Shown here piece after piece: positions 1 through 5,972 of a stretch of DNA of 6,127 nucleotides. The notes beneath the pieces were generated by a model. The model ran no database searches. It was not told where the DNA came from and saw nothing but the letters and a program-made list of their open reading frames with translations. Position 1 is the first letter of the stretch; every line of letters begins with the position of its first letter. The position numbers were made by a program, and so were the translations under genes. Origin of the DNA: Candidatus Caenarcanum sp. (GTDB lineage Bacteria > Cyanobacteriota > Vampirovibrionia > Gastranaerophilales > UBA9971); contig DYOT01000080.1 in assembly GCA_020720345.1 (NCBI GenBank), positions 1-6,127 on the forward strand, given 5' to 3'.

Positions 1-16
1 ATCAAAAAAGTGGGTT

Positions 17-33
17 TCCTGCTCAGGATGACA
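17..33 (-). repeat. Partial copy of a dispersed palindromic repeat, abutting the ssb stop codon
   Basis: Read on the minus strand this begins TGTCATCCTGAGCA, a 14-base exact match to the start of the element at 5901-5914 on the plus strand, so the two copies are inverted relative to each other. It starts directly after the ssb TAA. Positions 17-28 form a perfect hairpin (TCCTG, two-base loop, CAGGA). A run of six T on the minus strand (9 down to 4) follows seven bases later, which is too far for a standard intrinsic terminator, although some transcript-end function is possible. The second half of the element (GAAGGATCTGTC type) is absent here. That the sequence is a repeat is seen directly; any function is inference. 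Confidence 0.6.
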
Positions 34-435
34 TTAGAATGGTATTTCATCTTCTCCAATTAATTCTTCGTCATTTATTTCTTCAGTAAAATTAAATTCA
101 TCCACCTCTGAAGCAGAAGATTCCTGCTGTGGTGAAGTTCCAATTATTTCTATGCCTTGAGCGCTAATTTCTGTAATTTTTGTCTCAACGCCTGATTCTG
201 TCTTTATTGAAGCTGTCTGCAACCGACCTTCAACAATAACACTCTGACCTTTTTTAAGGGTTTGTTCTGTAGTTTCGCCAAGTTTTCCAACAGCAAATAC
301 CCTTAATATTTTTTCTTCATCATTTGCACCGATGTTAATACTAAAAGAAGTTATAGGCAAATTGTTGCCAGTAAATCTCTTTTCGGGATTCCTGACTACT
401 TTTCCGGTTATTATAATTTTGCTGAGGCTGCTCAT
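34..435 (-). CDS. ssb: Single-stranded DNA-binding protein (SSB), short, tryptophan-free
   Basis: SSB coats single-stranded DNA during replication, repair and recombination and recruits partner enzymes through its C-terminal tip. The 133-residue product has an OB fold at about residues 4-98 (ITGKVVRNPEKRF at 9-21, NNLPI at 24-28, GKLGETTEQTLKKGQSVIVEGRL at about 50-71). A low-complexity Gln/Ser/Glu-rich linker follows (about 99-127), then the acidic tip EDEIPF (128-133), the hallmark of bacterial SSB. It is shorter than the roughly 178-residue E. coli protein and contains no Trp, so the DNA-stacking Trp residues of E. coli SSB are replaced. The shortened fold with NNLPI recalls cyanobacterial SSBs. 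The ATG start has a GGAG ribosome-binding site (447-444) eight bases upstream. The gene lies 33 nt downstream of rpsF, the classic rpsF-ssb pairing. rpsR, the frequent third partner, would lie outside the window if present. Confidence 0.95.
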   Translation of the reverse strand: MSSLSKIIITGKVVRNPEKRFTGNNLPITSFSINIGANDEEKILRVFAVGKLGETTEQTLKKGQSVIVEGRLQTASIKTESGVETKITEISAQGIEIIGTSPQQESSASEVDEFNFTEEINDEELIGEDEIPF

Positions 436-468
436 AATATATTCTCCAATATTTTAAAAACGTTGCAA

Positions 469-774
469 TTAAGCAACTTGAGCTTTTTGTTCCTGTTTTA
501 CTGTAACGAAATATCTTAATACAGATTCATTTAATTTCAAATATCTTTTTAATTCGACAACTTTTGAAGGATCGAGTTGAATATCGAAAGCTGCATAAAA
601 TCCGTCTCTGTTTTTATTAATTTCATAAGCCAGTTTTTTACGTCCGATTTTATTGATGCCTGAAACGCTGCCTTCAAAATTTTTGATTGCGTTTTCTACA
701 TTAACAATAATTTGTTCAGCGCTTTCTATATCAAATCCTGTTTTCAGGATACAAAGCAATTCGTAATTACGCAA
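469..774 (-). CDS. rpsF: 30S ribosomal protein S6
   Basis: S6 is a small-subunit ribosomal protein that binds S18 and 16S rRNA in the platform. The 101-residue product is about the usual family length and shows the S6 pattern: an N-terminal strand MRNYELLCIL (1-10), a central helix (about 16-33), the conserved GRKKLAYEINKNRDGFY (44-59), and a C-terminal strand ending in a short polar tail. The start codon is TTG (774-772). It is the only option compatible with the conserved N-terminus, because an in-frame TAA lies two codons upstream (783-781). A GGAGG ribosome-binding site precedes it. The 68-nt gap from dapF shows no clear terminator and no convincing promoter, so co-transcription with dapF is plausible. 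ssb follows 33 nt downstream. Confidence 0.96.
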   Translation of the reverse strand: MRNYELLCILKTGFDIESAEQIIVNVENAIKNFEGSVSGINKIGRKKLAYEINKNRDGFYAAFDIQLDPSKVVELKRYLKLNESVLRYFVTVKQEQKAQVA

Positions 775-785
775 AGTTGGTTATA

Positions 786-790
786 CCTCC
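786..790 (-). promoter_or_regulatory. Strong ribosome-binding site for the TTG-initiated rpsF
   Basis: The minus strand carries GGAGG at 790-786, a near-perfect anti-16S match. It is 11 nt from the TTG start, somewhat longer than the ideal 5-9. This site supports TTG as the genuine start, since no ATG or GTG lies between it and the conserved S6 N-terminus. Confidence 0.75.
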
Positions 791-842
791 ATATTATTTT
801 TAACTTATATAATTAGAAAAATATATTAACATAAACAGATTT

Positions 843-1706
843 TTACTGTAAATAATATTCGCCTTTGCAGATAAATTCACTCTTGCCGGTCATAAAAACG
901 CTGGAGTCAGGTTTGCTCATATCCCATTCGATAGTAAGACTTCCGCCGGGGAGTTCTACTTGCACCACATTATCAGTCAGCTCGTTAAAAATAGCCGCTA
1001 CTACTGAAGCGCATGCTCCTGTTCCGCAAGCTTTTGTTATTCCGCAACCTCTTTCCCATACATCTATCTTAATATTGTTTCTTGATAATATTTGAACAAA
1101 TTCAACGTTTGTTTTTTCAGGGAACATGGGATGTTTTTCAATTTTAGAACCAAATTCTCTTGCCAGAGCAAAAGAATCTTCGTCGGTGAAAATAATACAG
1201 TGCGGGTTTCCCATGCTTACTGTGGTTATTTCGAATTCTCTTCCTTCTATCTCAATTGGGCAGGCAATTACGCAGTCCAAACCTTCAATTAAAACAGGGA
1301 CTTTTGATACTTCCAGAATAGGTTTACTCATATCTACTTTTATTTCGCCATTGTCAAGAATTTCCGGCGTAATAATACCTGCCAGCGTAGATACTGTAAA
1401 CTTATTTTTATCTATGATTCTTTTTTCGTGTACATATTTTGCAAAGCATCGGATTCCATTTCCGCACATCTGAGGCTCAGAGCCATCTGAATTAAAAATT
1501 CGCCATGCTGTATCAGCTTTTGAATTTATGTCAGCCGGATTCACTATTATTAAACCGTCTGCGCCTATGCCAAAATTTCTGTCGCACATTTTTTGTGCAA
1601 GTTCTTCGTAATTTAAATTCCGATTTTCAAGCTCTTTTGCGTCAAGCAGAATAAAATCATTTCCCAGCCCGTGCATTTTAGTAAATTTTATTGTATTTTC
1701 AGGCAT
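843..1706 (-). CDS. dapF: Diaminopimelate epimerase
   Basis: DapF is a cytoplasmic, cofactor-independent racemase that converts LL-diaminopimelate to meso-diaminopimelate, the precursor of lysine and of the peptidoglycan cross-linking residue. The 287-residue product is close to the usual 270-290. Visible motifs are KMHGLGNDF (10-18), MCGNGIRC (80-87) with catalytic Cys81, GNPH (166-169), WERG (217-220) with the substrate-contacting Glu218/Arg219 pair, and ACGTGA (226-231) with the second catalytic Cys227. Both members of the two-cysteine acid/base pair are therefore present and the enzyme should be active. The segment after ERG reads CGITK, where many family members have AGET; this is a tolerated-looking variation. 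The ATG start has an AAGGAAAG ribosome-binding site (about 1718-1711). rpsF lies 68 nt downstream. Upstream is a 237-nt gap, so dapF probably has its own promoter, separate from the ABC operon. Confidence 0.97.
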   Translation of the reverse strand: MPENTIKFTKMHGLGNDFILLDAKELENRNLNYEELAQKMCDRNFGIGADGLIIVNPADINSKADTAWRIFNSDGSEPQMCGNGIRCFAKYVHEKRIIDKNKFTVSTLAGIITPEILDNGEIKVDMSKPILEVSKVPVLIEGLDCVIACPIEIEGREFEITTVSMGNPHCIIFTDEDSFALAREFGSKIEKHPMFPEKTNVEFVQILSRNNIKIDVWERGCGITKACGTGACASVVAAIFNELTDNVVQVELPGGSLTIEWDMSKPDSSVFMTGKSEFICKGEYYLQ

Positions 1707-1746
1707 TAATCTTTCCTTGTTTCTCTTACCGGTTATTTATAACTAA

Positions 1747-1752
1747 AGTATA
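1747..1752 (-). promoter_or_regulatory. Possible -10 element for dapF
   Basis: The minus strand reads TATACT at 1752-1747, five of six matches to the sigma70 -10 consensus. It would start transcription near 1740, about 35 nt before the dapF ATG. No good -35 hexamer is seen 16-18 nt upstream, where the sequence is A-rich. In such AT-rich DNA a -10 match alone is weak evidence. If it is real, the small ORF at 1755-1838 would lie upstream of the dapF transcript rather than in its leader. Confidence 0.35.
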
Positions 1753-1754
1753 CT

Positions 1755-1838
1755 TCAAACAAATTTTAAGTTTTTTAGAGCTTTCTCAAATTTCTGAATA
1801 TTTGTGAAAGTTTGTTTTATGCTTTCTGTTTTCGTCAT
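1755..1838 (-). CDS. Possible small ORF of 27 codons upstream of dapF, function unknown
   Basis: This short ORF has an ATG start, a TGA stop and a clear purine-rich ribosome-binding site (AGGAAAGGAAT) directly upstream. It encodes a basic, Lys-rich peptide beginning MTKTESIKQ and ending LKNLKFV, with 6 Lys among 27 residues and no Cys or Trp. The middle could form a short amphipathic helix. It lies in the same orientation as its neighbours, 48 nt before the dapF start. It could be a leader peptide for dapF, an independent small protein, or a chance ORF in AT-rich DNA. I do not recognise it. The ribosome-binding site is the main argument for translation, and no homology is claimed. Confidence 0.4.
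   Translation of the reverse strand: MTKTESIKQTFTNIQKFEKALKNLKFV
1781..1810. repeat. Imperfect inverted repeat inside the small ORF
   Basis: Two 11-base arms (CTTTCTCAAAT at 1781-1791 and ATTTGTGAAAG at 1800-1810) are complementary except for one central mismatch, with an 8-base loop. On the plus strand the second arm is followed by a T-rich stretch (TTTGTTTT, 1811-1818), as in a weak terminator for rightward transcription. On the minus strand it would fold within the small ORF's mRNA. The pairing is seen directly; the function is unknown. Confidence 0.45.
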
Positions 1839-1871
1839 TATTCCTTTCCTTTTTTATCTAAGAGCCTGTCT

Positions 1872-1907
1872 GGTTAAAATAAAAATTTAGCCCAAAAAGC
1901 TTCTAAA
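1872..1907 (-). terminator. Weak candidate terminator after the oppC-like gene
   Basis: About 37 nt after the oppC stop, the minus strand carries TTTAG (1907-1903) and CTAAA (1890-1886), able to pair around a 12-base loop. An AT-rich tail follows (ATTTTTATTTT, about 1885-1875). The stem is short and AT-rich, so termination strength would be low. It is the best terminator-like structure between the ABC operon and dapF. Confidence 0.3.
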
Positions 1908-1943
1908 TAAAGGAAAAATTAAAAATTGCCTACGTACAAGAGC

Positions 1944-3026
1944 TTATCTTCTTGCGTGGCTTTTGGGGTCGAGAATATCTCTGACAGCATCGCCGACAAT
2001 ATTAAACGTCAGAACTGCAATAAAGATTAAAAATCCGGGGGTTAAAAGCCATGGGCGGTAAAGCACGTTAATATATTCCTGCGCTTCCTTTAGCATATTC
2101 CCCCAGCTTGCATCAGGCTGCTGAATGCCTAAGCCGAGAAAACTTAAGCCTGATTCCGCAAGAATATAACCCGGCACGCTTAAAGTAATGGCAACAATGA
2201 CAAAACTTGCTGTCTGAGGCAAAATATGTCTTGTGATTATTCTTAATGAACTTGCTCCTATTGCTTTTGAAGCTTCAACGAACTCCTGATTTTTAATGGA
2301 CAAAACCATTCCCCTCACAACACGGCTGAAACCTGCCCAGCCGATAAGCGCAAGAATTATGGTAATCAGGGCAAATCTTTGTATACTTGTCATATTAGCT
2401 GGAAGAATGGCGGCAAGGCTTATTAATAGATAAAAACTCGGTATACTCATGATGGCTTCAGCAATACGCATCATAATATTATCTGTTATTCCTCCGAAAT
2501 ATCCTGCAATTCCACCGTATAAGAGTCCTATCGGAAACGAAATAAACAGCGCAAGAAATCCGATGGTCAGAGAAATTTGCCCACCGTAAAACAGTCTTGA
2601 AAAAACGTCTCTTCCATTTATGTCGGTGCCGAAAAGAAACAATCTTCCGGGTGAATCTACTTTCATTAGATGAATATTACACGGAATAAACCCGAAAATT
2701 TTGTATTCATCACCGGAAGAAAAGAATTTCAGGTAATATTTTTGGCTTCTGTCCATCTCAAAATTTATTTTGAAGTTTTCAGGGTCAAAAGTTCTTTTAT
2801 AATTATAGGTATATGGGCGAGAAAGTTTACCCTGTCCGTTTATAACAAAGATTTTTGACGGCGGGGCGTAAGAGAGCCGCCTGTCGCTGAATGATTTTGA
2901 ATAAGGGGCAATAAATCCGGCAAATGCAATCGATAAATACAGCAAAACAAGAATAATCATAGAGATAAAGACAATTTTGTCTTTAGTAAGTTTTTTTATA
3001 AATTTGTTGTTTTTTAAAATAGTCAT
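1944..3026 (-). CDS. Peptide/oligopeptide ABC transporter permease, OppC/DppC type with long periplasmic insert
   Basis: This is the second membrane subunit of a peptide- or nickel-type ABC importer in the cytoplasmic membrane, expected to pair with the OppB-like product encoded just upstream. The 360-residue product has an N-terminal cytoplasmic segment (1-17) and a first membrane helix (about 18-40). Next is an extracytoplasmic stretch of about 90 residues, then GTDINGRDVFSRLFYGG (133-149), the OppC entry motif. A five-helix permease core follows. The cytoplasmic EAA loop that docks the ATPase is VEASKAIGASSLRIITRHI (250-268), with Gly257. Further family motifs are LSFLGLGIQQPDASWGNML (294-312) and GDAVRDILDPK (345-355). 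It is about 60 residues longer than a typical DppC/OppC; the excess is the insert between helices 1 and 2, a feature I associate with YejE-like and some other oligopeptide permeases. The start lies 8 nt after the oppB stop, with an AAGG ribosome-binding site overlapping that stop. Substrate is not determinable from sequence. Confidence 0.93.
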   Translation of the reverse strand: MTILKNNKFIKKLTKDKIVFISMIILVLLYLSIAFAGFIAPYSKSFSDRRLSYAPPSKIFVINGQGKLSRPYTYNYKRTFDPENFKINFEMDRSQKYYLKFFSSGDEYKIFGFIPCNIHLMKVDSPGRLFLFGTDINGRDVFSRLFYGGQISLTIGFLALFISFPIGLLYGGIAGYFGGITDNIMMRIAEAIMSIPSFYLLISLAAILPANMTSIQRFALITIILALIGWAGFSRVVRGMVLSIKNQEFVEASKAIGASSLRIITRHILPQTASFVIVAITLSVPGYILAESGLSFLGLGIQQPDASWGNMLKEAQEYINVLYRPWLLTPGFLIFIAVLTFNIVGDAVRDILDPKSHARR

Positions 3027-3034
3027 TTTTTGCC

Positions 3035-4003
3035 TTAATCCAGATTTACACGAGGGTCGACAAATTTAAGAAGAATATCAGCAATTAAATTGCCCGCTAT
3101 AAGCATTACCGTTCCTATCATAAGTGAAGCCATGACAAGATTGATGTCTGATTTCATGACAGCTTCCAGAATAAGCCTGCCAAGTCCGGGATATTGAAGC
3201 ACAAATTCTGTCAATGCAGCCCCGCTTAACAGCGATGCAAATTCAAAACCCAGCAGAGTTACTAATGGGTTTAGAGCGTTTCTTACAGCGTGTTTATATA
3301 TTACTTTATTTTCAGGAAGTCCTTTTGCCCGTGCCATTTTTACATAATCGGATTCCAGAACGTCAAGAAGATTTCCTCTCATTTGTCTTTGCAACCCCGC
3401 CAGACTTGCAACGGCAAGTACGGTTACGGGTAAAATCAGGTGATGAGCTACATCAAGAATTTTATGAAGTGGATTAAAAGCGTCAAACCCGACACTAGTA
3501 AGACCTCCGACAGGAAACCAGCCTGTTTTAACCGCAAAAATTAATAATAAAAGCGCAAGGAAAAAAGTTGGAACCGCCATACCCATGGAACAAATTATTG
3601 TTAAAAACCTGTCAAAAGTCGATTTCCAATGAAGAGCCGAATAAATTCCCAGAGGAATTGCAATTAACCAGGTTATAATTATTACACAAATCATTAAAAG
3701 CAAAGTGTTAGGGATTCTTTCCGTTAACCTGTCTGCCACTTTCTCTCCTGAAGTGGAAACACCGAGGTCGCCTTTTATAAAATTTCCTGCCCAGTTGAAA
3801 TACTGCATTTGAACAGGCAAATCAAGTCCTAATCTTTGTTTTTCAGATTGCAAAACCTGTGGAGAAATTGCAGGGTTGAGTTTTAATTCTGCCAGCGGGT
3901 CAACAGGGCTTAATTTAATTATTACAAAACTGATAATAGATACCATTATCAGTAATGGTATTGCCTGGAGTATTCTTTTTAGTATGTATACAGGTATAGA
4001 CAT
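3035..4003 (-). CDS. Peptide/oligopeptide ABC transporter permease, OppB/DppB type
   Basis: This is the first membrane subunit of the importer, expected to form the translocation path with the OppC-like protein. The 322-residue product has normal family length. It has membrane helix 1 (about 10-31), then an extracytoplasmic segment with the usual LGLDLPVQMQYFNWAGNFIKGDLG region (58-81). Further helices lie at about 99-122, 133-158, 186-206, 247-270 and 288-313. The EAA ATPase-docking loop is DYVKMARAKGLPENKVIYKH (219-238), with Gly228, followed by AVRNALNPLV. The C-terminal motifs are YPGLG (271-275) and DPRVNLD (316-322). The ATG overlaps the TAA of the oppA-like gene by one base (TAATG). 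An AGGAG site 14 nt upstream, inside the oppA coding end, probably allows reinitiation, so the two genes are translationally coupled. Confidence 0.95.
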   Translation of the reverse strand: MSIPVYILKRILQAIPLLIMVSIISFVIIKLSPVDPLAELKLNPAISPQVLQSEKQRLGLDLPVQMQYFNWAGNFIKGDLGVSTSGEKVADRLTERIPNTLLLMICVIIITWLIAIPLGIYSALHWKSTFDRFLTIICSMGMAVPTFFLALLLLIFAVKTGWFPVGGLTSVGFDAFNPLHKILDVAHHLILPVTVLAVASLAGLQRQMRGNLLDVLESDYVKMARAKGLPENKVIYKHAVRNALNPLVTLLGFEFASLLSGAALTEFVLQYPGLGRLILEAVMKSDINLVMASLMIGTVMLIAGNLIADILLKFVDPRVNLD

Positions 4004-5859
4004 TATTTTATATAAATCTCCTCGAGATTATGAGTAACACCGCCGAGAGGGGTGGGGTTCATATTTCCGAATTTGTTTCGCACTGCATGAACTCTTAAAG
4101 GCGAATAAATATAGATAAAAGGATTGTTTTCCCAAACAACTTCCTGATATGAGTTATAAATTTCTTTTCTTTTCTCAAAAGCAACAGTTTTTGCGCCGGC
4201 TTCAAATATTTTATCAAGCCGTTTTTCCCACGATAAAAGGTCTTTAGGCGTCTGTAAATCAGCTCCTTTTCGCTGGTTAAACATATGAAGCGCACCTGTG
4301 CTGCTCCAGACGTTTCTGCCGCTGTGAGGCTCCAGAGGACTTCCGGTAAGTCCCAAAACTACGGCGTCCCAGTCAAGCGAATCAACGAGCTTTCCAACGA
4401 GTACGTTAAATTCTATTGGTTTAAAATTTATTTTTATTCCCAGTTCTGATAAATCTTCCTTAATCATTACGCCGGTTGATTCTCTTTCAGTATTTCCTGC
4501 ATTTGTGGTAAGGTCAAATTCCACTTTATTTCTGGCTTTGTCATAAAGCTGACCTGACTTGCTCCAGTAAAATCCCGATTTTTTAAGGAGTTTTTTAGCT
4601 TTGTCCATATTTCGAGGTTCACCGTTTTTGATTTTATTATCTATAAAAATTGAAGACAGCGGTTCTGCTGTGTAAAGCGGTGCACCAACCCCTCTAAGGA
4701 TATTTGCAACAAAACTTTCCCTGTCCAGAACAAGGCTGACTGCTTTTCTGAAGTTTTCATCGTTAAACCATTTCTGTTTAATTGGATCTATATAATATTT
4801 TCCATCAGGATTTTTTCTTGTGTTCAGATTAAATGACAAAAAGGTTGTTCCTGTGTCAGGACCTAGATTATAAACCTTATAGTTAGATTTCTTTTCAAAT
4901 TCCTTAAATCTTGACACATTAGCACCGCTAAGCGCAATCATATCCAGTTGTCCGGCTTCAAATTTCAGTACCTGATTGTTTAAATCGCCAAGAATATAAA
5001 CGATATATTTATCAAGATAGGGAAGCTTTTGACCATTTTTGTCAACCATATAATAATCGGAATTCCTTACAAATTCAACTCTTTGCGCGGGAATATATTT
5101 TGAAAGCCTGAACATACCGCTTGTTACGAGTTTATCAGGCGGAGTTGTAACTCCCCAGAATGAGAAAAATTCTTTCTTGCCTTTTTTAACGACCGGAGCA
5201 AGGATATGTTTCGGGGCAATGCTCTGGCTTAATTGCCTGAGAAAGGGCGCAAACGGTTGAGAAGTTATAAATTGCATCGTATATTTGTCTATTGCTCTAA
5301 CTTCAGGAGGTTTTCCGTCAATTAAAGCGTTATCAAGCATGCTTGTATTTCCAAATCCGTCTGCAATAATATCTTTCCATGTAAAGACAACATCATCAGA
5401 AGTTATAGGGTTTCCGTCTGACCATTTTAAGCCTTTTCTTAGCGTTACAGTATAAATTTTGCCTGTTTTATCTATTTCAACAGATTTTGCAAGTGCAGGA
5501 ACAACTTTGCCTGTATAGGCATCTGTGGAAACAAGACCGTCAAACATCATTTCACCCATCAAAGATGATGTTGCGTCAGTAGAGTTCCACGGGTTAAATG
5601 TTTTTGGACCTTCACCTATGTTAGAAGAATATAAAACTCCACCGTATTTTCCGACTTCCCCTCTTGCCTGCCTGTATTCGACTCCATTCACTTCGACAGT
5701 TTTAAAATCTCCAGGATATTGCATAGTAAGGCTAAACAAACTTTTTGTTTCATTTTTTGTCTTTGTTTTTTCCGGCAAGTCGGCATGCAGACAGGAAGTT
5801 AAGACCATTGCCATAACTCCCAGAATTAAAATTATGTTTATTATTTTTGTTATTTTCAT
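4003..5859 (-). CDS. Extracellular solute-binding lipoprotein of a peptide-type ABC importer (family 5, OppA/DppA-like)
   Basis: This protein captures substrate outside the cytoplasmic membrane and delivers it to the OppB/OppC-like permease encoded downstream. The 618-residue product begins with a signal peptide (basic MKITK, hydrophobic about 6-22) and a lipobox LTSC with Cys23, so it should be a lipid-anchored lipoprotein. A Lys/Glu/Thr-rich linker and short pre-domain (24-68) lead to the family-5 binding fold, opening with YGGVLY (71-76) and GPKTFNPW (83-90). Typical lobe-I motifs are LRKGLKWSDGNPITSDDVVF (139-158); a C-terminal lobe includes KEDLSELGIKINFKPIEF. Family members bind oligopeptides, dipeptides, nickel, opines or sugars; the ligand cannot be read from sequence. 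The ATG lacks a strong ribosome-binding site (only GAAAG, about 13 nt upstream). The start region is partly duplicated upstream. The stop overlaps the oppB start. Confidence 0.93.
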   Translation of the reverse strand: MKITKIINIILILGVMAMVLTSCLHADLPEKTKTKNETKSLFSLTMQYPGDFKTVEVNGVEYRQARGEVGKYGGVLYSSNIGEGPKTFNPWNSTDATSSLMGEMMFDGLVSTDAYTGKVVPALAKSVEIDKTGKIYTVTLRKGLKWSDGNPITSDDVVFTWKDIIADGFGNTSMLDNALIDGKPPEVRAIDKYTMQFITSQPFAPFLRQLSQSIAPKHILAPVVKKGKKEFFSFWGVTTPPDKLVTSGMFRLSKYIPAQRVEFVRNSDYYMVDKNGQKLPYLDKYIVYILGDLNNQVLKFEAGQLDMIALSGANVSRFKEFEKKSNYKVYNLGPDTGTTFLSFNLNTRKNPDGKYYIDPIKQKWFNDENFRKAVSLVLDRESFVANILRGVGAPLYTAEPLSSIFIDNKIKNGEPRNMDKAKKLLKKSGFYWSKSGQLYDKARNKVEFDLTTNAGNTERESTGVMIKEDLSELGIKINFKPIEFNVLVGKLVDSLDWDAVVLGLTGSPLEPHSGRNVWSSTGALHMFNQRKGADLQTPKDLLSWEKRLDKIFEAGAKTVAFEKRKEIYNSYQEVVWENNPFIYIYSPLRVHAVRNKFGNMNPTPLGGVTHNLEEIYIK

Positions 5860-5887
5860 TGATTCAATAATCTTTCGTTATTTTCAT
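5845..5887 (-). repeat. Direct duplication of the oppA start region, with a 7-codon upstream ORF
   Basis: On the minus strand ATGAAAATAACGAAA (5887-5873) and ATGAAAATAACAAAA (5859-5845) match at 14 of 15 positions and are 28 nt apart. The downstream copy is the oppA start. The upstream copy opens a tiny ORF (5887-5864, MKITKDY then TGA) whose stop lies four bases before the oppA ATG, in a different frame. A GGG precedes the upstream ATG. It could be a slippage duplication or a minimal upstream ORF affecting translation of the operon. The duplication is seen directly; any role is inference. Confidence 0.5.
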
Positions 5888-5900
5888 CCCGTAATCAAAT

Positions 5901-5940
5901 TGTCATCCTGAGCAAAACGAAGTGAAGCGAAGGATCTGTC
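5901..5940 (+). repeat. Dispersed palindromic repeat, copy A (TGTCATCCTGA ... GAAGGATCTGTC)
   Basis: This intergenic element opens with TGTCATCCTGAGC and closes with GCGAAGGATCTGTC. The strand can fold as ATCCT:AGGAT, a tandem GA/GA mismatch, GC:GC, and a 13-base loop rich in GAAG/GTGAAG. The first 14 bases recur, inverted, at 33-20. I recall closely similar 'GTCATCCTGAGCGAAGCGAAGGATCT' intergenic repeats in many unrelated bacterial genomes. It lies in the predicted 5' leader of the oppABC-like operon, about 40 nt upstream of the oppA start. Confidence 0.75.
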
Positions 5941-5972
5941 ACTTTTGGCTTTTAAGCTTATATTACATTATG

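Noticed and set aside
832..860. Inverted repeat across the dapF stop (AAACAG ... CTGTAAA) as a terminator
   Set aside because: Only four bases pair cleanly and no strong T-run follows the structure on the minus strand. Read-through into rpsF is more likely.
865..1473. Plus-strand open frames of 66-115 codons opposite dapF
   Set aside because: They lie wholly antisense to a well-supported dapF with intact catalytic motifs, and their translations show no recognisable domain.
1860..1880. AGAGCCTGTCTGGTTAAAAT as a possible insertion-sequence end
   Set aside because: It looks different from the surrounding AT-rich sequence, but no matching inverted partner, target duplication or transposase fragment is visible.
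4095..4295. 66-codon minus-strand open frame inside the oppA-like gene
   Set aside because: It overlaps the binding-protein gene in another frame, with no motif and no separate ribosome-binding site that I could see.
5525..5911. Plus-strand 128-codon open frame opposite the oppA-like N-terminus
   Set aside because: It is antisense to the signal peptide and start of a clear binding-protein gene. Its hydrophobic C-terminal part is explained by the complement of the signal-peptide codons and AT-rich leader.
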